A stretch of DNA of 64,000 bases from Pseudomonas sediminis (GTDB lineage: Bacteria > Pseudomonadota > Gammaproteobacteria > Pseudomonadales > Pseudomonadaceae). The position numbers were made by a program, and so were the translations under genes. A model generated the notes under the pieces. That model made no database searches, had not been told where the DNA came from, and saw only the letters and a list, made by a program, of their open reading frames with translations. Location of the stretch: the NCBI RefSeq assembly GCF_039555755.1, contig NZ_CP154631.1, forward strand, positions 4,464,001 through 4,528,000, in the 5' to 3' direction. Positions 1 through 8,919 of the stretch are shown here, piece by piece (the stretch's first letter is position 1; every line of letters begins with the position of its first letter).

Positions 1-114
1 GGGGGTTGTTATTCATTGTGATGACCCGTGTATGACGATGAGCTGATGCTACTTGCCTCGCCCTGCGCAGGTTATGGCATAGTCGGCCAGGATATTGTGA
101 TTTTCGGACAATCT

Positions 115-1131
115 ATGTCATCTCCCTGGCCCGCACGCCGCAGCATCACCAGCATTCAGTTGCTCACCCAACTGGGGCTCGATCTGGGTCTGAGCCTGGA
201 CAGGTGCCTGCATCAAACGGGGCTCAGCCCGGTGCAGTTGGCCAGCCTGAATGGGGAGATCGAAGCGCAGCGTGAGCTGCAGTTGATCGCCAACCTGATC
301 GAGGCACTACCCGCAGTCGAAGATCTCGGCTTGCAGGCCGGCCGGCGCTACCACCTGACCACTTACGGCGCCTGGGGTTACGCCATTCTCAGCAGCGCCA
401 CGGTGCGCCAGGCCGCCGACCTGGGCCTGCGCTATCACGGCCTGACCTACGCCTTCACCCGCATCAGCCTGGACGTGGAGGATGCCGTCGCCAGCCTGAG
501 TTTCGACGACAGCGCCCTGCCCCCGGCGCTGCATGATTTCATCGTGCAGCGCGATATGGTCGGCGCCCTGATGGTCGTGCGTGAATTGCTCGGCAGCACG
601 CTGCGGCTGCTGGACGTGGAACTGCGCCAAGCCGCACCGGCCGATACAGCGCCGTTCATCGCCGCCTTCGGTCAGTTGCCAAGCTTCGGCGCGGCGTGCA
701 ATCGCATGGGCTTCGCCGCCGAGTTGCTGGACAACCCACTGCCACGGGCCAACCCGCAACTGGTCAGCGCCTGCGAGCAGCAATGCCAGGCATTGCTGGC
801 GCGCCATCAATGGCATCAGGGCGTGGCCGGACGCGTGCGCCAGTTGCTGTTGCAGTCGCCGGGGCAGATCGCCGATATGGAACAGGTCGCGGAGCGCCTG
901 CACCTGAGCAGCCGCACTCTGCGCCGGCGCCTGATCGAAGAAGGCACGAGCTTCCGTGCCCTGCAGGACGAGGTGCGCCAGGCGCTGGCCGAAGAGCTGC
1001 TGGCCGCCGGCGGTCTGAGTCTGGAAGAGATTGCCGAACGACTTGGGTATGGCGAGCTGTCGAACTTCATCCACGCCTTCAAGCGCTGGAAAGGCGTAAC
1101 GCCGGGGCGTTATCAGCGAGATGCGGGGTAA
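115..1131 (+). CDS. AraC-family transcriptional regulator
   Basis: This is a predicted cytoplasmic DNA-binding regulator of 338 residues. The N-terminal ~190 residues look like the arabinose-binding-type effector domain seen in the OruR/ArgR-like AraC subgroup. The C-terminal ~100 residues carry the two helix-turn-helix motifs of the AraC family, with the signature SLEEIAERLGYGELSNF near the end and a VTPGRYQR tail. The in-frame ATG at 28 would add 29 residues with no family resemblance, so I prefer the ATG at 115; neither has a clear ribosome site. It is monocistronic, with a short hairpin after the stop. Its effector and targets cannot be read from the sequence. Confidence 0.85.
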   Translation: MSSPWPARRSITSIQLLTQLGLDLGLSLDRCLHQTGLSPVQLASLNGEIEAQRELQLIANLIEALPAVEDLGLQAGRRYHLTTYGAWGYAILSSATVRQAADLGLRYHGLTYAFTRISLDVEDAVASLSFDDSALPPALHDFIVQRDMVGALMVVRELLGSTLRLLDVELRQAAPADTAPFIAAFGQLPSFGAACNRMGFAAELLDNPLPRANPQLVSACEQQCQALLARHQWHQGVAGRVRQLLLQSPGQIADMEQVAERLHLSSRTLRRRLIEEGTSFRALQDEVRQALAEELLAAGGLSLEEIAERLGYGELSNFIHAFKRWKGVTPGRYQRDAG

Positions 1132-1143
1132 CCAGATAGTCCT

Positions 1144-1176
1144 GGTGGACTGTTCGCTGGCGCTCCTGAGTCCACC
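1144..1176. repeat. Inverted repeat downstream of the AraC-type gene
   Basis: The 8-bp arms ggtggact (1144-1151) and agtccacc (1169-1176) are perfect complements. The hairpin begins 13 bases after the araC-type stop and could act as a weak terminator or be a decayed REP element. No T-run follows. Confidence 0.4.
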
Positions 1177-1255
1177 CGAGCTGGCGCTACGAGTGGCCGG
1201 CATTCCGATCCACCCTACGCTTGGCTCAGCTTTTAGCCTGTAGCCTGCAACTGCC

Positions 1256-2227
1256 TTACTGCTGCAACTCCTGCTCGGTGAACATATCGCTGAACAGCAT
1301 GCTCGACAGGTAGCGCTCGCCGGAGTCCGGCAGGATCACCACGATGGTCTTGCCCTGCATCTCCGGTTTCTCCGCCAGACGCACAGCCGCCACCATCGCT
1401 GCGCCGCAAGAGATACCGCAGAGAATGCCTTCCTCACGCATCAGGCGCAGGGCCATGGCCTTGGCGTCGTCGTCATTGACCTGCTCGACCTGATCGACCA
1501 TCGCCAGATCGAGGTTCTTCGGCACGAAACCGGCGCCGATGCCCTGGATCTTGTGCGGGGCCGGCTTGACCTCGTCACCCGCCAGGGTCTGGCTGATTAC
1601 CGGCGACCCCACTGGCTCCACCGCGACCGAGAGGATCGGCTTGCCCTGGGTCTGCTTGATGTAACGCGAAACCCCGGTGATGGTGCCGCCAGTCCCCACG
1701 CCCGCGACCAGCACGTCGATGGCGCCTTCGGTGTCACGCCAGATTTCCGGGCCGGTGGTCTTCTCGTGGATGGACGGGTTGGCCGGGTTCTCGAACTGCT
1801 GCGGCAGGTAATAGTCAGGGTTGGCGGCGGCCAGTTCGTTGGCCTTCTCGATGGCGCCCTTCATGCCTTTGGCCGGCTCGGTAAGTACCAGTTCGGCGCC
1901 CAAGGCCTTGAGTACCTTGCGCCGCTCCAGGCTCATCGAGGCCGGCATGGTCAGCACCAGCTTGTAGCCACGTGCGGCAGCGACGAAGGCCAGGCCGATG
2001 CCGGTGTTGCCCGAGGTCGGTTCGACGATGGTCATGCCCGGTTTGAGTACGCCGCGCTCCTCGGCATCCCAGATCATGCTGGCACCGATGCGGCACTTGA
2101 CCGAATAGGCTGGGTTGCGCCCCTCGATCTTGGCGAGGATGGTCACACCTTTCGGTCCCAGGCGATTGATCATCACCAGCGGCGTGTTACCGATGGCCTG
2201 GGAGTTGTCAGCGAAAATGCGGCTCAT
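1256..2227 (-). CDS. cysK: Cysteine synthase A (O-acetylserine sulfhydrylase)
   Basis: A PLP enzyme that makes cysteine from O-acetylserine and sulfide in the cytoplasm. The 323-residue length is typical for CysK. The PLP lysine is K44 in the NPAYSVKCR motif, the substrate loop PTSGNTG lies near residue 70, and the phosphate-binding glycine loop is GVGTGGT near 180. The start at 2227 follows an aaggaa-type ribosome site. It is divergent from the DUF748 gene, with about 130 bp between them. A second sulfhydrylase, CysM, is encoded at 54151-55056; the two share the fold but differ in the active-site surroundings. Confidence 0.95.
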   Translation of the reverse strand: MSRIFADNSQAIGNTPLVMINRLGPKGVTILAKIEGRNPAYSVKCRIGASMIWDAEERGVLKPGMTIVEPTSGNTGIGLAFVAAARGYKLVLTMPASMSLERRKVLKALGAELVLTEPAKGMKGAIEKANELAAANPDYYLPQQFENPANPSIHEKTTGPEIWRDTEGAIDVLVAGVGTGGTITGVSRYIKQTQGKPILSVAVEPVGSPVISQTLAGDEVKPAPHKIQGIGAGFVPKNLDLAMVDQVEQVNDDDAKAMALRLMREEGILCGISCGAAMVAAVRLAEKPEMQGKTIVVILPDSGERYLSSMLFSDMFTEQELQQ

Positions 2228-2355
2228 GATTCCTTCCTAAGCAGATGGACGATGAATAAGGGGCACCAGCCTATGCCCAGGTGCAGCGTCAGTCCAGCCG
2301 AACAGAATGCCGCGCATGCAGTCCATCGAAGATAGATCACTCGATGGACTGTCCG

Positions 2356-3438
2356 ATGAAACGACGTTACAGCTGGCCCCTCAGGGCTCTGCTTGTTGCA
2401 CTGCTGCTGGTGCTGGCGGCGCAGCTTACGCTGCCCTGGTTGATCCGCGACTACCTCAACGGCAAGCTCGCCGACATGGGCGACTACCGCGGGCATATCG
2501 CTGATATCGACCTGGCCTGGTGGCGCGGCGCCTATCGCATCAACGACCTGCGCATCGTCAAGAGCAGCGGCGACGTACCAGTACCGCTGCTCGACGCGCC
2601 GCTGATCGATCTGGCGGTAAGCTGGAGGGCATTGTGGTCGGAACACGCCGTGGTCGCGGAAGTGTTCTTCGAGCGCCCACAACTGAACTTCGTCGATGGC
2701 GGCGAAAACGACCAAGCCACCCAGACCGGTGCCGGCACCGACTGGCGCGATCAGTTGAACAAGCTGCTGCCCATCACCCTCAACGAACTGCGGGTGATCG
2801 ACGGCCGCATCAGCTTTCACAACTTCAGCACCGACCCCCAGGTGGAACTGAGCGCTGACCAGGTCAACGCCAGCCTCTACAACCTCACCAATGTCGGTGA
2901 CGAGCCGGGCGACCGCGTCGCGCACTTCGGAGGTCGCGCGCTGTTGCTGGAGCACGCGCCACTGGAAGCCGAGGCGACCTTCGACCCGTTCGAGCAATTC
3001 GAGGACTTCGAACTGCGCCTGCGCGCGAAGGACATCGACCTGACGCGCTTCAACGACTTCGCCCGCGCCTACGGCCGCTTCGACTTCAAACGCGGCAACG
3101 GCGACCTGGTGATCGAAGCGCAGGCCAAAAATGCTCAGCTCAACGGCTACATCAAACCCCTGCTTCGCGATGTCGAGGTGTTCGACTGGGAGCAGGACGT
3201 CGAAGACGAAGATAAAGGTGTACTGCGCTCGCTTTGGGAGGCCATCGTCGGCGGCAGCGAGACGCTGTTGAAGAATCAGCGCCGTGACCAGTTCGCCACC
3301 CGCGTCGAACTCAGCGGCAGCGTGCACGACCAGCAGACCAGTGCATTCCAGGCCTTCATCGCCATCCTGCGCAACGCGTTCGTCGAAGCCTTCACACCCC
3401 GCTACGAACGCCCACCACCCCAGCAGGACGGCAGCTGA
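2356..3438 (+). CDS. DUF748-like envelope protein
   Basis: A 360-residue protein with one N-terminal membrane anchor or signal (roughly residues 8-28, after MKRRYSW) and a long periplasmic part rich in short beta strands, as in the DUF748/AsmA-like family. Motifs such as LINDLRIV, PLIDLAVSW and NELRVIDGRISFHNF fit that family. Its function is unknown; family members are thought to act in the cell envelope. I chose the ATG at 2356; an ATG 12 bases upstream (2344) is also possible. It is divergent from cysK and followed by a separate promoter region for the MoxR gene. Confidence 0.75.
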   Translation: MKRRYSWPLRALLVALLLVLAAQLTLPWLIRDYLNGKLADMGDYRGHIADIDLAWWRGAYRINDLRIVKSSGDVPVPLLDAPLIDLAVSWRALWSEHAVVAEVFFERPQLNFVDGGENDQATQTGAGTDWRDQLNKLLPITLNELRVIDGRISFHNFSTDPQVELSADQVNASLYNLTNVGDEPGDRVAHFGGRALLLEHAPLEAEATFDPFEQFEDFELRLRAKDIDLTRFNDFARAYGRFDFKRGNGDLVIEAQAKNAQLNGYIKPLLRDVEVFDWEQDVEDEDKGVLRSLWEAIVGGSETLLKNQRRDQFATRVELSGSVHDQQTSAFQAFIAILRNAFVEAFTPRYERPPPQQDGS

Positions 3439-3494
3439 GCCGTAGTCATAAGCAGCGGTGACCGCCCATTCAGTGACTGAATACTGCGTCTGCG

Positions 3495-3524
3495 TTCACA
3501 GCCACCTGAGCTGCGCGTTATAGT
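3495..3524 (+). promoter_or_regulatory. Candidate sigma-70 promoter of the MoxR/VWA pair
   Basis: A ttcaca box at 3495-3500 and a tatagt box at 3519-3524 are separated by 18 bases, about 60 bases before the MoxR start. Recognised by eye only. Confidence 0.4.
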
Positions 3525-3583
3525 CGCGCTCTGAATTTCTGCTGCGGGCCGGCCCCGCGCGTTACCGTTCCGAGGATTTTCCG

Positions 3584-4429
3584 ATGAAGTTCGAAGGCAC
3601 CCAGTCCTACGTCGCCACCGACGACCTCAAGCTCGCGGTCAACGCCGCCATCACCCTGCAGCGCCCGCTGCTGGTCAAGGGTGAGCCGGGCACCGGCAAG
3701 ACCATGCTCGCCGAGCAACTGGCCGACGCCTTCGGCGCCAAGCTGATCACCTGGCACATCAAATCCACCACCAAGGCGCATCAGGGCCTGTACGAATACG
3801 ATGCGGTCAGCCGCCTACGCGACTCGCAGCTCGACTCCGACAAGGTTCACGACGTTCGCAACTACATCAAGAAAGGCAAGCTGTGGGAGGCGTTCGAGGC
3901 CGACGAGCGCGTGATCCTGCTGATCGACGAGATCGACAAGGCCGACATCGAGTTCCCCAACGACCTGTTGCAGGAACTCGACAAGATGGAGTTCTACGTT
4001 TACGAGACCAACGAGACGATCAAGGCCAAGCAGCGCCCGATCATCATCATCACCTCGAACAACGAGAAGGAACTGCCGGACGCCTTCCTGCGTCGCTGCT
4101 TCTTCCACTACATCGCCTTCCCCGATCGCGACACGCTGAAGAAGATCGTCGACGTGCACTACCCCAACATCAGCGGCGAGCTGGTGGCCGAGGCGCTGGA
4201 CGTGTTCTTCGACGTGCGCAAGGTACCGGGCCTGAAGAAGAAGCCCTCGACCAGCGAACTGGTGGACTGGCTCAAGCTGCTGATGGCCGACAACATCGGT
4301 GAAGCCGTGCTGCGCGAACGCGACCCGACCAAGGCCATCCCGCCGCTGGCTGGCGCTCTGGTGAAGAACGAGCAAGACGTGCAGTTGCTCGAGCGCCTGG
4401 CCTTCATGACCCGCCGCGCTTCGCGGTAA
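3584..4429 (+). CDS. MoxR-family AAA+ ATPase
   Basis: A 281-residue AAA+ ATPase. Walker A is GEPGTGKT at residues 33-40, Walker B is VILLIDEIDKAD near 109-120, and sensor 1 is IIITSNNEKELPDAFLRR. MoxR ATPases act as chaperones or remodelling factors, usually with a von Willebrand A partner. That partner is encoded next on the same strand, after a 176-base gap holding a long hairpin. The start follows a gaggattttccg leader. The client protein is not evident. Confidence 0.92.
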   Translation: MKFEGTQSYVATDDLKLAVNAAITLQRPLLVKGEPGTGKTMLAEQLADAFGAKLITWHIKSTTKAHQGLYEYDAVSRLRDSQLDSDKVHDVRNYIKKGKLWEAFEADERVILLIDEIDKADIEFPNDLLQELDKMEFYVYETNETIKAKQRPIIIITSNNEKELPDAFLRRCFFHYIAFPDRDTLKKIVDVHYPNISGELVAEALDVFFDVRKVPGLKKKPSTSELVDWLKLLMADNIGEAVLRERDPTKAIPPLAGALVKNEQDVQLLERLAFMTRRASR

Positions 4430-4433
4430 ACAT

Positions 4434-4550
4434 CGGGCGACTGCGCGTCGGCCAGGTTGCGTTGAGAGCAGGCTCGCAATGCTCATGTACAAAAGTACAC
4501 TGCGCGTGCTCGTCTGCTCTCGCCTTGCCTGGCTCTAGCTCGCTCGCCCG
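4434..4550 (-). repeat. Long imperfect hairpin repeat (family copy C)
   Basis: Nested complementary arms span 117 bases: cgggcga / tcgcccg (4434-4440, 4544-4550), gccagg / cctggc (4451-4456, 4528-4533), gagagcag / ctgctctc (4464-4471, 4514-4521) and tgtac-aaaa-gtaca at the centre (4486-4499). Read on the minus strand it aligns block for block with the elements at 21917-22131 and 62006-62143, sharing gcaaggc, tgagcatt, gagcctg and aacgca, while the stem bases differ in compensating pairs. It separates two genes that probably form one operon, so it may affect their relative expression. Confidence 0.75.
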
Positions 4551-4605
4551 TCCTCTGGAGCGGGCAGTGACCACAGGCAGTCACAGACTTTCATGAGGGC
4601 ATAGC

Positions 4606-5784
4606 ATGCTGCTCAACCTATTCAACGAAATGCGCGCGGCCAAGGTGCCGGTGTCGGTGCGCGAGTTGCTCGACCTGATCAACGCGCTCAAGCACAACGT
4701 CGTGCTCGCCGACATGGACGAGTTCTATTACCTGGCGCGCGCGATCCTGGTGAAGGACGAACGTCACTTCGACAAGTTCGACCGCGCCTTCGGCGCCTAC
4801 TTCAAGGGCCTGGAAAACCTCAACGAGCACATCGAGGCGATGATCCCCGAGGAATGGCTGCGCAAGGAATTCGAGCGCCTGCTGACCGACGAGGAAAAGG
4901 CGCAGATCCAGAGCCTGGGCGGCCTGGACAAGCTGATCGAGGAATTCAAGAAGCGCCTCGAGGAGCAAAAAGAGAAGCACGCCGGCGGCAACAAGTGGAT
5001 CGGCACCGGTGGCACCAGCCCGTTCGGCTCCGGCGGCTACAACCCGGAAGGCATTCGTGTCGGCGATGCCGGCAAGCGCCAGGGCAAGGCCGCCAAGGTG
5101 TGGGATCAGCGTGAGTACAAGAACCTCGACGACCAGGTCGAGCTGGGCACGCGCAACATCAAGGTGGCGCTGCGCCGTCTGCGCAAGTTCGCCCGCCAGG
5201 GCGCAGCCGAAGAGCTCGATCTGGACGGCACCATCGATCACACGGCGAAAGATGGCGGCCTGCTCAACATCCAGATGCGCCCGGAGCGACGCAACACGGT
5301 CAAGCTCCTGCTGTTGCTGGATATCGGTGGTTCGATGGATGCTCACGTCAAGGTCTGCGAGGAGCTGTTCTCGGCGTGCAAGACCGAGTTCAAGCATCTT
5401 GAATATTTCTACTTCCACAACTTCATCTACGAGAGCGTGTGGAAGAACAACATGCGCCGCACCAGCGAGCGCACCTCGACCCTGGACTTGCTGCACAAGT
5501 ACGGCGCCGACTACAAGGTGGTGTTCGTCGGCGACGCGGCCATGGCGCCCTACGAAATTACCCAGGCCGGCGGCAGCGTCGAGCACTGGAACGAGGAAGC
5601 CGGCTACGTCTGGATGAAGCGCTTCACCGAAAAGTTCAAGAAGATCATCTGGATCAACCCCTACCCCAAGGACACCTGGAACTACACCGCCTCCACCGGC
5701 CTGGTGCGCGAGCTGATCGAAGATCGCATGTACCCGCTGACCCTGCAGGGTCTGGAAGACGGCATGAAGTACCTGTCCAAGTAA
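4606..5784 (+). CDS. VWA-domain protein, CoxE-like partner of the MoxR ATPase
   Basis: A 392-residue cytoplasmic protein with a helical charged N-terminal half and a von Willebrand A domain in the C-terminal half. The metal-site motif is DIGGSMD starting at D239, close to the canonical DxSxS but with Gly in the place of the first Ser. Such proteins pair with MoxR ATPases, and the ATPase gene lies just upstream. A glycine-rich linker (about 125-150) separates the halves. A strong terminator follows the stop. The role is inferred only by analogy with RavA-ViaA and CoxD-CoxE. Confidence 0.85.
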   Translation: MLLNLFNEMRAAKVPVSVRELLDLINALKHNVVLADMDEFYYLARAILVKDERHFDKFDRAFGAYFKGLENLNEHIEAMIPEEWLRKEFERLLTDEEKAQIQSLGGLDKLIEEFKKRLEEQKEKHAGGNKWIGTGGTSPFGSGGYNPEGIRVGDAGKRQGKAAKVWDQREYKNLDDQVELGTRNIKVALRRLRKFARQGAAEELDLDGTIDHTAKDGGLLNIQMRPERRNTVKLLLLLDIGGSMDAHVKVCEELFSACKTEFKHLEYFYFHNFIYESVWKNNMRRTSERTSTLDLLHKYGADYKVVFVGDAAMAPYEITQAGGSVEHWNEEAGYVWMKRFTEKFKKIIWINPYPKDTWNYTASTGLVRELIEDRMYPLTLQGLEDGMKYLSK

Positions 5785-5802
5785 GGCATCGAGCCGCAAT
5801 GA

Positions 5803-5840
5803 AAAACGCCGCGAACCCTGTAGAGGATTCGCGGCGTTTT
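5803..5840 (+). terminator. Rho-independent terminator after the VWA gene
   Basis: Perfect 13-bp arms, aaaacgccgcgaa (5803-5815) and its complement (5828-5840), enclose a 12-base loop and end in tttt. It is about 20 bases after the stop codon. Confidence 0.85.
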
Positions 5841-5867
5841 CGTAGCCCGGATGCAATCCGGGCTACG
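5841..5867. repeat. REP-like palindrome
   Basis: Arms of 11 bp (cgtagcccgga and its complement) flank a 5-base loop. This gtagcccgga palindrome is familiar from many gammaproteobacterial genomes. Here it sits directly after the terminator and before the convergent DUF2167 gene, whose stop is at 5876. Confidence 0.75.
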
Positions 5868-5875
5868 GACTGAAC

Positions 5876-6943
5876 TCAGCGTTTATCCGCATCGTCCGAC
5901 TTGTTCAGGTCCATCACCGTCTGTGCCGGCGTCTGCACGGGCTCCTCCGGCTTGGCTTCGGCGGGCGCTACCATAGGCGTGACAGGGGCGCTCGCCTCTT
6001 CACTCGAAGTGTCCTTCTTGCGCAGGCCGATGCGCTTGAACAGCCAACCGCCCAACACCACCGGGATGAACCAGAATTTCTTCAGCAGTACCAGCAACAG
6101 CGCCAGCAAACCGGTCTTGGCAGCCACCTTGCCAGCCACCAGCGCACCCAGGCCATAGGCCGCCACGGTATCCAGATCCGGGTCGAATTCGGCATAGCGC
6201 TGACCAGGGTTGAAGTCGGTCGCAGCCAGTACGGCCGGCACATTGGCCTCGATTTCCGCCAGTTGATCCATATTGGCGACGAAGTTCAGCACCAGCACGC
6301 CCTTACGGCCGAGCACGCGGATGTTGTAGTTCAGGGTGTTGGTCTCACTGTCACCGAACTTCAGTTCCTTGGCCCAATGCAGTTTCTTGCCTTCGGCATC
6401 GTAGCGTGGCGCTGCGGCCCAGCCGACCAGTTGTACCGGCTCGTAACCGTTCTCTTCACGCCAGGTGTTGGCCTCGCGCATGTCGGTCTGCATGTCCTTG
6501 AGCATGTCGCCATAGTCGATGTCAGCGGCGTCCTCGTCGGACACGTAGCCACTATCTTCATATTCGACGGTCACGCCCCAGGATTCATCGGCCAACGGCG
6601 ACACGTCGGCCGGCAGGATCATGCCCAGCGGCGGGACGTCATCCGGCGGGTTGCCCCAAGCGTCGACCAGCAGGCGCTGGGCATTCTCACCGTCAAGAAA
6701 CACCAGCGAATCGGGCAGGTTGAGGGTGGCAAGATCATTGCCCAGGACGACGCGGCCGCTCTTGAACTCCAGGCTGGCGACGAATTCTTCCGGGTTGATG
6801 TACTGCGCCGAATCATCGCTCTCGCCGATGTCCTCGCTGACCGCGACGCTGTCTGGCTCGGTCTCGGGGTTGGCGTAGGCGGCACAGGTGAATGGCAGGA
6901 CAGCAGCCAGCGCGGCTGCCAGGATCGAATCCTTGATCGACAT
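5876..6943 (-). CDS. DUF2167 membrane protein
   Basis: A 355-residue envelope protein. Residues 1-24 form a signal peptide ending in AAYA. A long extracytoplasmic domain with the family motifs ENGYEPVQLVGWAAAPRYD and KLHWAKELKFG follows. A hydrophobic stretch sits near residues 270-305 (GLLALLLVLLKKFWFIPVVLGG), then a charged Ala/Pro/Glu-rich tail. The function is unknown. The gene stands alone, convergent with the VWA gene, and its upstream region holds a symmetrical candidate operator (6973-6993). Confidence 0.88.
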   Translation of the reverse strand: MSIKDSILAAALAAVLPFTCAAYANPETEPDSVAVSEDIGESDDSAQYINPEEFVASLEFKSGRVVLGNDLATLNLPDSLVFLDGENAQRLLVDAWGNPPDDVPPLGMILPADVSPLADESWGVTVEYEDSGYVSDEDAADIDYGDMLKDMQTDMREANTWREENGYEPVQLVGWAAAPRYDAEGKKLHWAKELKFGDSETNTLNYNIRVLGRKGVLVLNFVANMDQLAEIEANVPAVLAATDFNPGQRYAEFDPDLDTVAAYGLGALVAGKVAAKTGLLALLLVLLKKFWFIPVVLGGWLFKRIGLRKKDTSSEEASAPVTPMVAPAEAKPEEPVQTPAQTVMDLNKSDDADKR

Positions 6944-6972
6944 GGAAACTCCAGTAACACGAGAGAGGGTTA

Positions 6973-6993
6973 AATGTAACGCCGTATTACATT
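6973..6993. promoter_or_regulatory. Candidate operator, aatgtaa-N7-ttacatt
   Basis: Perfect 7-bp inverted arms (6973-6979 and 6987-6993) with a 7-base spacer lie 30-50 bases upstream of the DUF2167 start, where a dimeric regulator would act. The cognate protein is unknown. Confidence 0.45.
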
Positions 6994-7102
6994 AACACGC
7001 CCTGCCTCATGCTCAGGCGAACCAGTGCACTTTTTTGTGGCTTGTCATCCCAGGCAACCACACGCCGGATCAGCGCAAAAAACGTCCGGCGCTTGCCTGA
7101 CT

Positions 7103-7627
7103 TCAGTGCCAGTGCCGTTGCTGCGCTCGTCGGGTGCGCCCCGCTCCGAACAGCCAGCCGCACAGTACCACCAGCACCTCGGTCAACCAGGCCAGCAGCA
7201 AGGCGCTGATCACGCCCCAGAGAATTGCATCCGGGGTGAACAGCACCTGATAGCGGTACGCCTGCAGGGTTTCCTCGAACAGCTCATGATCGGCACCAGT
7301 CGCCAGGTGCCAGGCCTGGGTATACCAAGGGCCCTGCATGGCCTGCCATTCACGCTCAAGCAAGGCGGAGCGCTGCACCAGGTGCCCGACGCTCTTGGCA
7401 TCGCTGCGCATCACCGGATCGTCGCTGACGCGGTAGTGCGCCACCAGTGCGTCCATATCGCCCTTGAAGAAATTGCGCGCAGTTTCCTGAAAGCCTTTGA
7501 GGCTTTGCTGCGACTCCAGGCGATGGGCCTCGACGCGCTTGGCGTAGTCATCGATGAAACCCGGCACCTGCACGCCAAGTAACAGGCCGAAGGCGAACAG
7601 CGTCAGACGCAGGTAGCTTCTAAGCAT
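7103..7627 (-). CDS. DUF2937 membrane protein
   Basis: A 174-residue protein with an N-terminal hydrophobic segment (LTLFAFGLLLGVQVPGF), a helical middle region and a C-terminal membrane segment near 135-160 (ILWGVISALLLAWLTEVLVVLCGWLFG). This matches the DUF2937 family, of unknown function. The start is 4 bases after the stop of the amidotransferase gene, so HIT, amidotransferase and DUF2937 probably form one transcript. Confidence 0.85.
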   Translation of the reverse strand: MLRSYLRLTLFAFGLLLGVQVPGFIDDYAKRVEAHRLESQQSLKGFQETARNFFKGDMDALVAHYRVSDDPVMRSDAKSVGHLVQRSALLEREWQAMQGPWYTQAWHLATGADHELFEETLQAYRYQVLFTPDAILWGVISALLLAWLTEVLVVLCGWLFGAGRTRRAQQRHWH

Positions 7628-7631
7628 GGGA

Positions 7632-8405
7632 TCAGGCCTTGCCGTGAGTGATGCATTCGCCGCGTCGCCACAGGCGCCATTCGCCCGGCTGGTACAGCGA
7701 CCACTGCTCGTTCTCGGTCAACGGCTCGGTGGCGATCACCGTGACCACATCATTGGGTGTGGTTTCCGACTGGAAATCCACCTTCAGGTCGGCGTCCTTG
7801 AGTTGCGCGGGGCCGAACGGCGCGCGCCGGGTGATATGCGCCAGCTTGGTCGAGCAGAAGCTGAACAGCCAATCGCCGTCGCTGAGCAGGCAGTTGAACA
7901 CGCCAAGCTGACGGTAGCTGGCACACGCCGCTACCAGCACCGGCAGCAGCATTTCCACCGATACCGGCTCGGGAAAGGCCCGGCGCACGCGGTTGAGCAG
8001 GTCGCAGAACGCTGCCTCGCTGTCGGTCTCGCCTATCGGTCGGTAGAAACTGGTAGCGCCCTGCAGGCCGGCCAGTTGCCCGTTGTGTGCGAAACACCAG
8101 TTACGCCCCCACAGCTCGCGGCTGAAGGGATGGGTGTTGACCAGGCAAACCTTGCCGACGTTGGCCTGACGAATGTGGCCGATCACCACCTTGCTCTTGA
8201 TCGGGTAGCGCTGCACCAACTGCGCCACCTCGGACTCACTGCTCGCCCGCGGGTCCTGAAACAGACGCAGGCCGCGCCCTTCGTAGAAGCCGATGCCCCA
8301 GCCATCGCGATGCGGGCCGGTGCGGCCACCACGCTGCATCAGCCCGGTGAAACTGAACACGATATCGGTGGGTACATTGGCGCTCATGCCGAGCAATTCG
8401 CACAT
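7632..8405 (-). CDS. Class II glutamine amidotransferase (YafJ-like)
   Basis: A 257-residue Ntn-hydrolase of the class II glutamine amidotransferase type. The nucleophile would be Cys2 in MCELLGM after loss of Met1. Family motifs RGGRTGPHRDGWGIGFYEG, IGHIRQANVG and FAHNGQLAG follow in order. There is no attached synthase domain, so the acceptor of the ammonia is unknown. The stop of the HIT gene is 4 bases before this start, and the DUF2937 gene follows closely. Confidence 0.92.
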   Translation of the reverse strand: MCELLGMSANVPTDIVFSFTGLMQRGGRTGPHRDGWGIGFYEGRGLRLFQDPRASSESEVAQLVQRYPIKSKVVIGHIRQANVGKVCLVNTHPFSRELWGRNWCFAHNGQLAGLQGATSFYRPIGETDSEAAFCDLLNRVRRAFPEPVSVEMLLPVLVAACASYRQLGVFNCLLSDGDWLFSFCSTKLAHITRRAPFGPAQLKDADLKVDFQSETTPNDVVTVIATEPLTENEQWSLYQPGEWRLWRRGECITHGKA

Positions 8406-8409
8406 CGAA

Positions 8410-8856
8410 TCAATTCTCCTTGCCGAGGATCAGGCGTAGACGATCGGCTCCATCTTGCAGACGTGCTTCGATTCGCTTGCGGCCCATTGGCAGAAAACGC
8501 ACCAACAATCGCCAGAGCAGCGCCGGCAGGTCGCCTGGCTGGCGTGGAATCAGGTGTAAATGAAAGTGGGGCACGTGCTGATTGGAATCTGGGCCATCGT
8601 TGATCAGCAGGTTGATGCCATTCTTGCCAAAGCCCGCCTCGCGCAGCGCGGCGGCGATACGCTCGGCCAGCGTCAGCAGACGCTCACGCACCGCCGGCGG
8701 CAAGTCACGCAGAAACGGTGCATGCAGACGACTGACGATCAACACATGGGCCGGCCGCATCGGGAAGATATCCAGCAGCACGATGAAATCATCATCCTCA
8801 TAAAGGCGATGAGCGGGTAGCCGTTGCTCGGCAATGGCACAAAACACGCAATCCAT
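8410..8856 (-). CDS. HIT-family nucleotide hydrolase/transferase
   Basis: A 148-residue histidine-triad protein. The triad is H97-F-H99-L-H101 within HVPHFHLHLIPR, and H94 precedes it. The zinc-type CVFC pair is at residues 3-6. HIT proteins hydrolyse or transfer nucleoside phosphates; the substrate is unknown. The open frame extends 18 codons upstream, but the ATG at 8856 has a gggagg ribosome site six bases before it and begins the conserved MDCVFC sequence. It is the first gene of a likely three-gene operon. Confidence 0.92.
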   Translation of the reverse strand: MDCVFCAIAEQRLPAHRLYEDDDFIVLLDIFPMRPAHVLIVSRLHAPFLRDLPPAVRERLLTLAERIAAALREAGFGKNGINLLINDGPDSNQHVPHFHLHLIPRQPGDLPALLWRLLVRFLPMGRKRIEARLQDGADRLRLILGKEN

Positions 8857-8919
8857 CAGGCCTCCCTTGCACAAGGCCATCATGCTGAACGCCTGGGCCG
8901 GCAGGCGCAAGGGGTCAGA

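Noticed and set aside
3584..5784. MoxR-VWA pair as a defence or toxin system
   Set aside because: No nuclease, effector or mobile context lies nearby, and such pairs are ordinary housekeeping ATPase modules.
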